A stretch of DNA of 64,000 nt from Erysipelotrichaceae bacterium (GTDB taxonomy: Bacteria; Bacillota_I; Bacilli_A; Erysipelotrichales; Erysipelotrichaceae): assembly GCA_030531215.1 (NCBI GenBank), contig JAUNNY010000005.1, positions 1 to 64,000 of the forward strand, given 5' to 3'. The notes under the pieces are model-generated. The model was not told the DNA's origin, did no database searches, and saw only the letters and a program-made list of their open reading frames with translations. The position numbers and the translations under genes are program-made. This document shows, one piece after another, positions 36,367 to 45,801 of the stretch (its first letter is position 1; the number at the start of each line of letters is the position of its first letter).

Positions 36367-37650
36367 ATGAAAAAGATTTTAACTGTATTGTTATCTTTGC
36401 TTATGGTTTTATGTCTAGCTGCTTGTGGTTCAAACACTCCTGCAACTGAAGATGAAACTACAGAAGGCGATGGTAAGGTAACTGTTCGCTTCATGGTAAA
36501 CGGTTCAGCTGCTGAACTAGCTCTTTACCAAAAAGCTGTTGATGCATTTAATGCTCAATCTGAAACAACTGTTGTTGAAATGATTGGCGATTCAGGTGAT
36601 GATTTCGCTGCAGTATTAATGACTCAACTATCTACTAATGAAGCTCCAGATGTATTCTATTCTGATGAAAGCTCATTCGGTGAACTATGCAAATCTGATG
36701 TTTTATTAGACATCACTGATTATCTAGCTAATTCAACTGAGAACTTAACAAAAGCTGGTGTTCCTGCTAATGCTATCGAATCATTCACATATGATGGTGG
36801 TTTAAGAGGTGTTCCAGTAGATGCTAACCCAGAAGTTATTTACTTCAATAAAACATTATTTAATGAATTAGGTATCAAGCTTCCAACTGAATACGTTGCA
36901 GAAGGTACTTGGACATTAGAAACATTCCAAGAAGTAATGACTCAATTAAAAGATGCTGGTAAGTATCCATTTGTATGGGAAAACTGGTGGGGTCCTATTT
37001 ACTCATTCTTAATTAATAAGGGTGATAAATTATTTGATAATACTACTGCTCAAATCGACACTCCACGTGTTAACTATGGTATGTCTTTCATTGAAAACAA
37101 TGTTAAGAATGGTAACATCGTTTGGGCTGGTACTTTAGAATCTGGTGAATCAGCTGATTCATTATTCATTGCTGGTGATACTGGTATGGTTTATGCAGGT
37201 AGATGGTGTCTTCCTGATTACGTAGATGCTGGTGTTGATTTCGATACTGTTATCTTCCCTTACTACGAGACTGCAGATCAAGCAACAAACACTGTTTGTT
37301 CTACACCAATGGTAATCAACTCTGCTACTGCTAACCCAGATAATTGTTGGGAATTCGTATCATTCTACTGCGGACCAGAAGGACAAAGAGTTCGTATGGA
37401 TGGCCAAGGCAATGCTGTTCCTACAGTTCCAGGTCTAGAAGATATCGTTTTAACAGGTACTCCTGAAAATGCTCAAGCTTACTTAGATGCATTAAATAAT
37501 GGCTTCTACTACTCTAGAGAAGAAATGTTACATCCTGGATTATCAGATGCTATGAATGCTGAAATCGAAAAGATGTTAGTTGGTGACCAAGATGCTGCTG
37601 CTACTGTAGCTGCTATGCAAGCTGTTGCAACTGAACTATTAGGTGAATAA
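36367..37650 (+). CDS. Sugar-binding lipoprotein (family 1)
   Basis: 427 aa. The signal peptide MKKILTVLLSLLMVLCLAAC has a lipobox LAAC with the lipidated Cys at residue 20, so the protein is tethered outside the membrane. The mature part is an MsmE-like solute-binding protein. The start at 36367 is chosen over 36352 because AAAGGA (36355-36360) is its Shine-Dalgarno. The gene opens an operon with two permeases, GH4, Gfo/Idh and an MDR protein, so the ligand is probably an alpha-glycoside. Confidence 0.92.
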   Translation: MKKILTVLLSLLMVLCLAACGSNTPATEDETTEGDGKVTVRFMVNGSAAELALYQKAVDAFNAQSETTVVEMIGDSGDDFAAVLMTQLSTNEAPDVFYSDESSFGELCKSDVLLDITDYLANSTENLTKAGVPANAIESFTYDGGLRGVPVDANPEVIYFNKTLFNELGIKLPTEYVAEGTWTLETFQEVMTQLKDAGKYPFVWENWWGPIYSFLINKGDKLFDNTTAQIDTPRVNYGMSFIENNVKNGNIVWAGTLESGESADSLFIAGDTGMVYAGRWCLPDYVDAGVDFDTVIFPYYETADQATNTVCSTPMVINSATANPDNCWEFVSFYCGPEGQRVRMDGQGNAVPTVPGLEDIVLTGTPENAQAYLDALNNGFYYSREEMLHPGLSDAMNAEIEKMLVGDQDAAATVAAMQAVATELLGE

Positions 37651-37662
37651 TTAACTATCATT

Positions 37663-37695
37663 ATCAACAGACGGTTATATAAGCCGTCTGTTGAT
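37663..37695 (+). other. Stem-loop between binding protein and permease genes
   Basis: A perfect 12-bp stem, ATCAACAGACGG (37663-37674) with CCGTCTGTTGAT (37684-37695) around a 9-base loop, followed by TATTT only. Same position and stem length as the hairpin at 19746 but unrelated sequence. Probably a partial terminator or mRNA stabiliser. Confidence 0.8.
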
Positions 37696-37720
37696 TATTT
37701 AAGATAAACGGGGAGGTACA

Positions 37721-38611
37721 ATGAAAAAGAAAAAAAGTAAGCTAAATCGAGATAGAGCAATAGCTGGTGTATTTTTCTCGTTGCCACAAGCTATCAGCTT
37801 GTTTTTCTTGGGAATTCTTCCTATTTGTACAGCGTTTATCTTAAGTATGTTTGATTGGAATGGTTTTAGAGCCCCAGTCTTTGTTGGCTTAGATAATTTT
37901 AAATATATTTTTGGTCACGATGATTTAGGAATCGCCTTTAAAAATACTTTATATTACACATTAATATATGTTCCACTAAATATCGTTTTATCTTTATTGC
38001 TTGCAATTTTGCTTAATAAAGCTAAAGGCAAATTATTTTATCGTGCTGTATTCTTTTTGCCACAAGTAGTAACTTCTGTAGCAATTGCGGTCATTTGGTG
38101 TTGGATTTTCCAACCTCAATACGGAATTTTAAATGTTATTTGTCAATTCCTTGGCTTAGAAACTCACGAATGGCTTCGTGATCCAAGTAGAGTTATGCCG
38201 GCAATTATAGCAATGAGTGTTTGGTGGGGTTTAGGCTACAATACTGTATTATTCTTAGCCTCTTTACAAAATGTTCCAAAAACATATTTGGAAGCTGCAG
38301 AAATTGATGGCTGTAATAAATGGGAACAATTCCTTCATATTACATTACCTATGATTTCTCCTACTACGTTGTTGGTAACAATTACATCGTTGATTAATTC
38401 TTTCCAAGTATTTGATCAATGTTACTTATTAACAAATGGCGGTCCTGCCAAGAGGACTTATACAATGGCGATATATATTTACGATACGGCATTTAAGCAA
38501 TTCAAATTAGGAAGAGCATCTGCTATATCACTGATTATGTTTGTTGTTATTGTCATTGTTTCTGTTATTCAATTTATCATTTCTGAGAAATGGGTAAATT
38601 ATGATGCGTAG
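37721..38611 (+). CDS. MsmF/UgpA-type sugar ABC importer permease
   Basis: 296 aa, six membrane segments, EAA loop LEAAEIDGCNKWEQFLHITLPMISP. First permease of the third importer of the window. The ATG follows GGGGAGG. Its partner is downstream. Like the other two permease pairs outside region 1, it has no adjacent ATPase gene. Confidence 0.92.
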   Translation: MKKKKSKLNRDRAIAGVFFSLPQAISLFFLGILPICTAFILSMFDWNGFRAPVFVGLDNFKYIFGHDDLGIAFKNTLYYTLIYVPLNIVLSLLLAILLNKAKGKLFYRAVFFLPQVVTSVAIAVIWCWIFQPQYGILNVICQFLGLETHEWLRDPSRVMPAIIAMSVWWGLGYNTVLFLASLQNVPKTYLEAAEIDGCNKWEQFLHITLPMISPTTLLVTITSLINSFQVFDQCYLLTNGGPAKRTYTMAIYIYDTAFKQFKLGRASAISLIMFVVIVIVSVIQFIISEKWVNYDA

Positions 38612-38622
38612 AGGTGAAGAAG

Positions 38623-39480
38623 ATGAAGAATAAAAAATTACAAATCTCCATTTCTGCTGGGAAAATAATAACATTCACTCTTTCTCAATTGATATTGATT
38701 ATCTTGGCAATCATGTCATTATTCCCGTTTATATGGATGTTGGCATCTTCGTTAAAAACTAATGCCGAGATGTTCCAATTTCCACCAAAGATATTTCCAG
38801 AGATTCCACAGTGGAGCAACTATCCAAAGGTATTCGAATCAGTTAACTTTGGTCAAGCGTTCTTAAATAGTGTTAAGCTTGCGGTGATAAATACATTCGG
38901 ACAAGTTCTTACTTCGGCTATGGCTGGATATGCACTTGGTAAATTGAAATTTAAAGGAAGCAATCTATTGTTTAGCGGTTTTATTGGTGTAATGATGGTT
39001 CCATATACAGTCATAGTTATTCCAATCTTCGCTATGTTCTCTAAAATGGGATTAATTGATTCTCATTTAGGTATTATTCTAATGACGTTTGCGTATATGC
39101 CTATGGGTGTATTCTTGTGTCGCCAATTTATAATGTCTTTACCTAACGAATTATTTGATGCAGCTATTATTGATGGTGCTAGTTACTTAAGAATATTCTT
39201 TACAGTAGTTATTCCATTAATAAAACCCGCTATCGCTTCATTAGCTGTATTCTCGTTCTTGTGGAATTGGAATAGTTATTTTACTCCGATGATATTCCTA
39301 ACATCGCCAGATAAGTTTACTGTTCCATTAACTTTACAAATGTTTAAGGGCAAGCATTCAGCTGACTGGTCATTAATCATGGCAGCCTCTACGATATCAG
39401 TTTTACCAGTACTGATCGTATATATGTTTGGCCAAAATTATATCGTTGAAGGTATAACAATCACTGGTATGAAATCTTAG
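38623..39480 (+). CDS. MsmG/UgpE-type sugar ABC importer permease
   Basis: 285 aa, six membrane segments, EAA loop FDAAIIDGASYLRIFFTVVIPLIKP and a C-terminal EGITITGMKS. The frame is also open from a GTG at 38614, but GAGGTG at 38611-38616 is the natural Shine-Dalgarno for the ATG at 38623, so the shorter start is used. It completes the importer that feeds the GH4 enzyme 28 bases downstream. Confidence 0.92.
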   Translation: MKNKKLQISISAGKIITFTLSQLILIILAIMSLFPFIWMLASSLKTNAEMFQFPPKIFPEIPQWSNYPKVFESVNFGQAFLNSVKLAVINTFGQVLTSAMAGYALGKLKFKGSNLLFSGFIGVMMVPYTVIVIPIFAMFSKMGLIDSHLGIILMTFAYMPMGVFLCRQFIMSLPNELFDAAIIDGASYLRIFFTVVIPLIKPAIASLAVFSFLWNWNSYFTPMIFLTSPDKFTVPLTLQMFKGKHSADWSLIMAASTISVLPVLIVYMFGQNYIVEGITITGMKS

Positions 39481-39507
39481 GAATTATTAATAAGGAGATA
39501 AATTAAT

Positions 39508-40836
39508 ATGCCAAAAATTACTTTTATGGGCGCTGGAAGTACAATCTTTGCTAAGAACGTCCTAGGTGACTGTATGATGACACCTGAAATCAAAGACCTA
39601 GATATTGCGTTATACGATATCGACCCTGTAAGACTAGAAGACTCTAGGATGATGCTTGAAAACATCAAGAAAAATACAGGAAGAAAAGATGTAACTATCA
39701 ATGCATATAAAGATCGAAAAGAAGCATTAAGAGATGCAAAGTATGTTGTAAATGCTATTCAAGTTGGTGGCTATGAACCATGTACGGTAACAGATTTTGA
39801 AATTCCTAAGAAATATGGTTTACGCCAAACTATTGCTGATACATTAGGAATTGGTGGTATCTTTAGAGCTTTACGTACTATTCCAGTACTTGAAGATTTT
39901 GCTAGAGATATGGAAGAAGTGTGTCCTAATGCTTTATTCCTAAATTACGCTAATCCAATGGCTATGCTTAGTGGTTATCTACAAAGATATACAAAGATTA
40001 ATACTGTTGGTCTATGTCATTCTGTGCAAGTGTGTATTCCACAATTGTTTGAATCAATTGATATGAAAGAATTAATTGATGAAACAATGTATGATATCGC
40101 TGGTATAAACCATCAAGCATGGTTATTAAGAGTTGAAGATGGAAAGGGTAATGACTTATATCCAGAAATCAAGAGAAGATGTGCTGCATTCTTAAAAGGT
40201 GAAGCTCCTCAGTATAAATCTGATTGGGATAGAGTACGTTATGAAATGATGTTGAACTTTGGTTACTACATTACTGAATCATCTGAACATAACGCTGAAT
40301 ATACCCCTTGGTTTATTAAAAAAGATCATCCAGAATTAATAGATAGATTTAATATACCTCTAGATGAATATCCTAGAAGATGTATCAAACAAATCAACGA
40401 TTGGAAAGAAATGAGAGAAAAGCTTGTTAACGATACAGATCTAACTCATGAAAGAAGTAGAGAATACGCTTCTCACATCATTGAATCAATTGAAAATGAT
40501 CATCCATATAGAATTCATGGTAATGTTCAAAATAATGGTTTAATATCTAATCTTCCACACAATGCGTGCGTTGAAGTACCATGTTTAGTTGATAGAGCAG
40601 GAATTCATCCATGTTATGTCGGAGATCTTCCTGAACAATGTGCTGCAATCAATAGAACAAATATCAATGTTCAATTAATGACGATTCAAGCTGCTCATAC
40701 ACACAAGAAAGAAGATGTTTATCGTGCAGCTATGTTAGATCCACATACAGGCAGTGAACTAACAATTGATGAAATTAAAGCAATGTGTGATGATTTATTC
40801 GAAGCACATAAAGATTGGATGCCTGAATATAAGTAG
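39508..40836 (+). CDS. melA: GH4 alpha-galactosidase-type enzyme (NAD+/Mn2+ dependent)
   Basis: 442 aa with an N-terminal NAD(H) Rossmann motif FMGAGSTIFAKN. GH4 enzymes cleave glycosides by transient oxidation at C3, needing NAD+ and a divalent metal. The metal-binding Cys is C170 in GLCHSV and His is H202 in GINHQAW. NYANPMAM is conserved too. The N-terminal third (TFMGAGSTIFAKNVLGDCMM) is close to MelA alpha-galactosidases of bacilli. The Gfo/Idh and MDR genes downstream are unusual companions. Shine-Dalgarno AAGGAGA. Confidence 0.87.
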   Translation: MPKITFMGAGSTIFAKNVLGDCMMTPEIKDLDIALYDIDPVRLEDSRMMLENIKKNTGRKDVTINAYKDRKEALRDAKYVVNAIQVGGYEPCTVTDFEIPKKYGLRQTIADTLGIGGIFRALRTIPVLEDFARDMEEVCPNALFLNYANPMAMLSGYLQRYTKINTVGLCHSVQVCIPQLFESIDMKELIDETMYDIAGINHQAWLLRVEDGKGNDLYPEIKRRCAAFLKGEAPQYKSDWDRVRYEMMLNFGYYITESSEHNAEYTPWFIKKDHPELIDRFNIPLDEYPRRCIKQINDWKEMREKLVNDTDLTHERSREYASHIIESIENDHPYRIHGNVQNNGLISNLPHNACVEVPCLVDRAGIHPCYVGDLPEQCAAINRTNINVQLMTIQAAHTHKKEDVYRAAMLDPHTGSELTIDEIKAMCDDLFEAHKDWMPEYK

Positions 40837-40845
40837 GAGAAAATT

Positions 40846-41850
40846 ATGGCAAAAAAGAAAAAAATTAGAGTAGCAGTTTGTGGTATGGGTAATATGGGTC
40901 GTTGTCATAGTGACCATATGTTAAAAATTGATGATGTTGAATTAGTTGCCTTATATGATGACTTTGGCACACCTGCTGAAAGATTCAAAGAAGAACACAA
41001 TCTAATATGTAATGTTTATTCTGATTATGATTTAATGCTAGAAAAAGAAAAGATTGATGCAATCTATATTTGTCTTCCTCCTTTCTGCCATAATGGTCAA
41101 GTTGAAAAAGCAGCTAAGAAAGGTATTCATGTATTTATAGAAAAACCAATTGCATTAACTCTTGAAAGAGGCAAATCAATGGTTAAAGCGATTGAAAAAG
41201 CTGGTGTTATTTCTCAAGTAGGTTATCAAATGCGTTTCGGCAATGCTGTAAAACGTTTCTTAGATTTAGTTGAATCTGGTGAAGCTGGTCAGCCAATGTT
41301 ATTCTCTGCTTCATATGAATGCAATAGTTTGCATAGTGATTGGTGGAGAGTTAAAGAAAAATGTGGTGGTCAGTTATTTGAACAAGTAATTCATTTATAT
41401 GATATGGCTCAATTTTTAATGGGCAAAGCAAAAGATTGTTCCGGCAGAGTTGCGAACCTAGGACATAAACAAGTGCCTGGATACACAATTGAGGATACAA
41501 GTATTGCGAATATCGTATTCGCAAATGGAACATTAGGATGTATCACTGGTTCTAACTGTGCCGTAAAAAATCAATGGAATGCTAGATTCAGAATTATTTG
41601 TGAAAACTTTACCGCTGATTTTGTAGACCAAAATCATGCAACAATTACTTGGACAAATAAGAATGAAGGTAGTGTTGAAAAGATAGATGGAACTAATGAT
41701 GTATCAATGATGGAAGATGAATATTTCATCAACACCATCAAGGGTAAAAACAAACCATTCGCAACAATTAGAGAAGGATTTGAAGATTTGAAGCTTGTAG
41801 CATCTGTAGTTGAATCATCAGAAAATGGTGGTAAGGTCGTTAGACTTTAA
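40846..41850 (+). CDS. Gfo/Idh/MocA-family NAD(P)-dependent oxidoreductase
   Basis: 334 aa. An N-terminal Rossmann fold (VAVCGMGNMGRCHSDHM) is followed by the EKP signature in FIEKPIALT and a C-terminal alpha/beta domain with EQVIHLYDMAQF. Such enzymes oxidise or reduce sugars, including C3-oxidised ones, and inositols. It sits nine bases after the GH4 gene. The pathway may be interconversion of a released sugar and its keto form. Confidence 0.9.
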   Translation: MAKKKKIRVAVCGMGNMGRCHSDHMLKIDDVELVALYDDFGTPAERFKEEHNLICNVYSDYDLMLEKEKIDAIYICLPPFCHNGQVEKAAKKGIHVFIEKPIALTLERGKSMVKAIEKAGVISQVGYQMRFGNAVKRFLDLVESGEAGQPMLFSASYECNSLHSDWWRVKEKCGGQLFEQVIHLYDMAQFLMGKAKDCSGRVANLGHKQVPGYTIEDTSIANIVFANGTLGCITGSNCAVKNQWNARFRIICENFTADFVDQNHATITWTNKNEGSVEKIDGTNDVSMMEDEYFINTIKGKNKPFATIREGFEDLKLVASVVESSENGGKVVRL

Positions 41851-41874
41851 CAATAGATAAGAGGGAGAAAATAT

Positions 41875-42909
41875 ATGTTAAAAGAAGTAGTATCACTAGA
41901 AATGAGAAAGTGTATTCTTCGCGAATATGAAGATGCACCATTAAAACCAGGCTACGTTAGAGCTAAGGTACACTACGCTGCCGCAAAACACGGAACAGAA
42001 TTTACTCATTTCCGTGGCCAAGATCCATTCTTAGAAAATGATTTTGATGAGGAATATCAATTATTCCGTCCAAGTCAAGCTGCTAAAGATAGACCTTATT
42101 TTATGACTCCAGGTAATATGTGGGTTGGTGAAATCTGCGAAATTGGTGAAGGTGTTGAAGGATATACTATCGGTCAAAAAGTTGCTGGATATGGTCCATT
42201 CAAATCTACTCACACATTTAAAGCTGGTGAAGAATTACAAGTACCAGAAGGAATGAGTTGGAAAGCTATTATGTGCTATGACCCATGTCAATTCGCTCTA
42301 GGTGGTGTAAGAGATGGCGATGTTAGACCTGGCGATAACGTTGTAGTATTCGGTATGGGAGCTATCGGTTTAATCGCTGCTCAATTAGCTAAGATTGCTG
42401 GTGCTAGACAAGTAATTGTTGTAGATCCAATTGAAAAACGTCGTCAAATCGCATTAGAGAACGGAGCAGATGTTGCATTAGATTCTCTTGATGGTGATAT
42501 TGGTCTTAAGATTAAAGAATTAACTGATAAACGTGGCGCTGATGTAATCATTGAAACAAGTGCTAATTATAATGCGCTGCAACAAGCTATTCGTGGTGTT
42601 GCATATAACGGAAATATCGCAGTAGTCGGTTGGTATAAAGAGTGTCATGGTGGATTAAATCTAGGAAGAGAAGCACATTTCAATCAACCTAATATCTTGA
42701 TTTCGCGTGCATGTTCAGATCCTAATAGAGAATATCCACGTTGGGATTTCAAACGTCTATGTGATGCTTCTTGGGAAATGCTATGCAAAGGCATGTTAAA
42801 ATGTGATAATATCGTTGACCCAGTTGTTCCAATTGAAGAAGCTGCTGAAGCTTATATGGCAATTGAACAGAATCCAAACGAGAGTGTTAAATTAGGCGTT
42901 AAGTTCTAA
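41875..42909 (+). CDS. MDR-family dehydrogenase with degenerate zinc site
   Basis: 344 aa. The cofactor-binding Rossmann motif is VVVFGMGAIGLIAAQLAK and the general layout is that of threonine/sorbitol dehydrogenases. The first zinc-ligand segment, CGSDLH in relatives, reads HGTEFTHF here, and the GHE segment reads GNM in TPGNMWVGEICEIGEG. The structural-zinc Cys cluster is absent. A zinc-independent mechanism or another metal arrangement is likely. It is last in the GH4 operon and ends before a strong hairpin. Confidence 0.83.
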   Translation: MLKEVVSLEMRKCILREYEDAPLKPGYVRAKVHYAAAKHGTEFTHFRGQDPFLENDFDEEYQLFRPSQAAKDRPYFMTPGNMWVGEICEIGEGVEGYTIGQKVAGYGPFKSTHTFKAGEELQVPEGMSWKAIMCYDPCQFALGGVRDGDVRPGDNVVVFGMGAIGLIAAQLAKIAGARQVIVVDPIEKRRQIALENGADVALDSLDGDIGLKIKELTDKRGADVIIETSANYNALQQAIRGVAYNGNIAVVGWYKECHGGLNLGREAHFNQPNILISRACSDPNREYPRWDFKRLCDASWEMLCKGMLKCDNIVDPVVPIEEAAEAYMAIEQNPNESVKLGVKF

Positions 42910-42927
42910 TATCAAAGAAAATAAATA

Positions 42928-42954
42928 TGAAAGCTCTCAAATTGAGAGCTTTCA
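42928..42954 (+). terminator. Terminator-like hairpin after the MDR gene
   Basis: TGAAAGCTCTC (42928-42938) pairs with GAGAGCTTTCA (42944-42954) around a 5-base loop. Only a short T-run follows (TTTACA), so termination may be partial. A palindrome TTACAT-TG-ATGTAA at 42956-42969 follows directly, before the DUF624 gene. Confidence 0.7.
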
Positions 42955-42972
42955 TTTACATTGATGTAACAA

Positions 42973-43614
42973 ATGGAAAAGAAGAAAAAGAGAAATATTT
43001 ACAAAAACCCAGTAGTGGTAATGATCACATCACTTTCAAATATGGTTATACTAAATGTTTTATTTGTTATAACTAGTTTGCCTGTTTTTACTATTGGTGT
43101 GGCTTATTCAAGCATGTTTTCTGTAATTAAAGAAATGGAAGGCGATGATATCTATGTTATAAAAAGATATTTTGCCTATTTTAAAGAGCAGTTTAAACAA
43201 AGCACAAGATGTTTTTTACTTCCTCTTGGAATTTTAATTTTATTGTATTTGGAGTTCATCATGCTTTATCAAGTAAATGCTGATGTGCCAAACATTATTT
43301 ATGTTTGTTTATTAATACCATTTCTTTTTGTACTTACTTATATTCCTTGGCTTGAACTACAGTCAGCTTATTTTTATTGCACTTTTTCTCAACAAGTTAA
43401 AAATGCTTTTTTATTGATGATTAGATTTATTCCTCAAAGCATTTTGATAATGGTGTTATCTTCGCTTCCGTTTATTGTATTTGCTTCATGGCCATTTGTA
43501 TTTGCGTTTGCTTGGCCAGTTTGGCTATTTGTATATTTTTCAGCATCTACATCATGGATTTATAGAGCTGTCAAAACGCCAATAAGATTTATATCTGAAC
43601 AATATAAAAAATAG
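42973..43614 (+). CDS. DUF624 (YesL-like) membrane protein
   Basis: 213 aa with about five membrane segments (NPVVVMITSLSNMVILNVLFV, then LPVFTIGVAYSSMFSV). It is the second DUF624 protein in the window and is placed before the GH43 lipoprotein gene, three bases apart, so co-translated. No Shine-Dalgarno is visible; a 14-bp palindrome overlaps the region before its ATG. Function unknown, as for the family. Confidence 0.85.
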   Translation: MEKKKKRNIYKNPVVVMITSLSNMVILNVLFVITSLPVFTIGVAYSSMFSVIKEMEGDDIYVIKRYFAYFKEQFKQSTRCFLLPLGILILLYLEFIMLYQVNADVPNIIYVCLLIPFLFVLTYIPWLELQSAYFYCTFSQQVKNAFLLMIRFIPQSILIMVLSSLPFIVFASWPFVFAFAWPVWLFVYFSASTSWIYRAVKTPIRFISEQYKK

Positions 43615-43617
43615 AAT

Positions 43618-45312
43618 ATGAAAAAAATAATAATATATCTTTTACTAATATCTTTTGTGGTTTCTTTAACTAGTTGTAACGATGGAAACAAATTCAAAGT
43701 AGTATCTAGTGATGATTACAACAAAGAGTTGTTTTATCAAAATGATCTAGATACCATTGGTGCAGATCCTTCAGTTATATACATCAGTGAAGGCGAGCAA
43801 GAAGGATATTACTATATGTACATTACCTCTGATGAGATTGAAGTCAGTGGATATTTAGCATATCGTTCCAAAGATTTAGTTGATTGGGAATGTATGGGAA
43901 CAGCTTTAACTAGTTATAAGGAAAAAGATGAAAATGGAAACACATATATCGGTTTCGGCATAAATGAATATTGGGCTCCAGAAGTAATATATGATAAAAA
44001 CACAATGCTTTATTATATGTTCTATACGGCAAATAGTTACGATACACCAAAGAATGTAGAATATTATTTCTTTGGTGATATCGCAGTCAGCGATAAGCCT
44101 GAGGGTCCATTTATTCCGTATAATAAATATTTCGATAATGAACCTGTATTAATAGATGAAAAGAAAAAAACATATCTTTACGAACCTATGTTCGATTTTA
44201 GAAAGATGGATAATGATGATCCATTATATGAAACAAGAACCGATGGATATATGAAGGTAATAGATTTTTCACCATTTGTAGATCCAGAAACAGGTAAGAA
44301 ATATGCATATTTTACAAGAGATTTATATCCCGAGAAACAAATAGTTTCATCTAAAATATACGTAATAGGATTAGATGATGATTTTAAACCTAAATATGAC
44401 GATGTTCATTTATTGACAGTACCAAACAAAATTAGAGTTGATGATAAAACACAAAGCCAATCATTAAGCGAAGGAAAAGTAAATGAAGGTGCATTTTGTG
44501 TATATCATAATGGCAAATATTATTTGTTGTATTCAGTATGCTCATACATGCTAAAAGCATACGCTGTACATATGGCAGTTGCGGATAGTCCGACAGGTCC
44601 ATTTACAAAACTTCTTCCTGAAGAAGGCGGCGAATTATTATTTGTTGATGGAAAAACCACGTGGTTAGGCGGCACTGGTCATTGTAGTGTCGTTAGTAGA
44701 AATGGACATGATTACATTTGCTATCACTCACATCAATGTCGTTTTAACCCGTTCTTTAATCGCGCTGTAGCAATGGACGAAATTAATTGGATAGATAATG
44801 GCAAGGGTTTAGAGATTATGGTTGCTAATGGCCCAAGTTGGGCTTTACTTCCAAAGACAACTGAAGGCAAAAATAGTATTTCATCTTTTGTCACTATCAC
44901 ATCAGACAATAATAAAACAGATGTTAAATTCTTAAATGACAACATCATATTGTTTCATGATTTTCCATATGAAAACGAAACGATTTTCAATAAAGGAAAG
45001 ACGAAAATTAATATAGATTTATTTAACTATCAAAAAGTTGAAGCAATCGCTATTTATAATAGTTTCTATGAAGACCTAATGATAAACGAAATAGATAATA
45101 TTAAAATTACAACAGAGTCGGAAACAATTAAAACAGGGAAATTAATGTTTGATAAAGATCGTTACACTAATGAAAAAGGGGTTATCATTCCTGGTGGTTC
45201 ATTTACGATTGAATTGTTTGATCAAAAAGTCAAAAAAATAGAAATTACAATCAATTCAGATAAAGAATTTGCATTATCAGAAATTGTAATAATGGGTGAG
45301 TTATCTAATTAA
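43618..45312 (+). CDS. GH43 lipoprotein glycosidase
   Basis: 564 aa, exported and lipidated at C20 (SLTSC). The five-bladed beta-propeller of GH43 is seen: catalytic base D50 in GADPSVIY, the family's WAPEVIYD (119-126), and the acid Glu in NEGAFCVYHNGKYYLLYS. A C-terminal beta-sandwich of about 150 residues follows. GH43 enzymes cleave arabinofuranosides or xylosides from plant polysaccharides. Acting at the cell surface, it could produce the sugars taken in by the importers here. It has a very short 3-base gap to the DUF624 gene. Confidence 0.9.
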   Translation: MKKIIIYLLLISFVVSLTSCNDGNKFKVVSSDDYNKELFYQNDLDTIGADPSVIYISEGEQEGYYYMYITSDEIEVSGYLAYRSKDLVDWECMGTALTSYKEKDENGNTYIGFGINEYWAPEVIYDKNTMLYYMFYTANSYDTPKNVEYYFFGDIAVSDKPEGPFIPYNKYFDNEPVLIDEKKKTYLYEPMFDFRKMDNDDPLYETRTDGYMKVIDFSPFVDPETGKKYAYFTRDLYPEKQIVSSKIYVIGLDDDFKPKYDDVHLLTVPNKIRVDDKTQSQSLSEGKVNEGAFCVYHNGKYYLLYSVCSYMLKAYAVHMAVADSPTGPFTKLLPEEGGELLFVDGKTTWLGGTGHCSVVSRNGHDYICYHSHQCRFNPFFNRAVAMDEINWIDNGKGLEIMVANGPSWALLPKTTEGKNSISSFVTITSDNNKTDVKFLNDNIILFHDFPYENETIFNKGKTKINIDLFNYQKVEAIAIYNSFYEDLMINEIDNIKITTESETIKTGKLMFDKDRYTNEKGVIIPGGSFTIELFDQKVKKIEITINSDKEFALSEIVIMGELSN

Positions 45313-45354
45313 TCAAATATAGACTATAACTTTCTTAAAGTCTAAAATATTATT

Positions 45355-45801
45355 ATGATAAAAGAAATAGAAACCAATGAAATTAAAACGTTAAGACCAT
45401 TAATGGAATATTTGGCCTTGCACCATAATGAAGTCTCAAGTAATTTTAAAAATTCTTATCCACGGCATAGTGATGAAGATAGAATTAAAAGATTTGAAAA
45501 AGAGATAAGCGATGGTACATCTAAGGCGTTTGGATGTTATGAAAACAACCAATTAGTTGGTGCTGTCAAAATTGATTTTGATGGTATCAATGGCGTTGTT
45601 GATTATTTCGTTGTTTTAAAACAATACCAAGGCAAAGGTTATGGAAAAGAATTAATGGATAGAGCCATAGAGTCTTTTAAAGAACGCAATATTAAAAATA
45701 TAGAACTTCATGTTGTATATGGAAATGATGCAGTTAATTTCTATGAAAAATATGGTTTTAAGAAACAATCGTATATTATGGAATTAAAGTTGATAGATTA
45801 A
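45355..45801 (+). CDS. GNAT-family acetyltransferase
   Basis: 148 aa with the acetyl-CoA loop QYQGKGYGKELMDRA and a C-terminal NAVNFYEKYGFKKQSY typical of the family. Substrate unknown. No Shine-Dalgarno is visible. A TAAAAT at 45343-45348 puts the predicted transcription start on the ATG, so it could be leaderless. Its end overlaps the convergent metallophosphoesterase by 26 bases. Confidence 0.87.
   Translation: MIKEIETNEIKTLRPLMEYLALHHNEVSSNFKNSYPRHSDEDRIKRFEKEISDGTSKAFGCYENNQLVGAVKIDFDGINGVVDYFVVLKQYQGKGYGKELMDRAIESFKERNIKNIELHVVYGNDAVNFYEKYGFKKQSYIMELKLID

Noticed and set aside
38614-38622. GTG start of the permease
   Set aside because: The GTG is part of the GAGGTG Shine-Dalgarno for the ATG at 38623.
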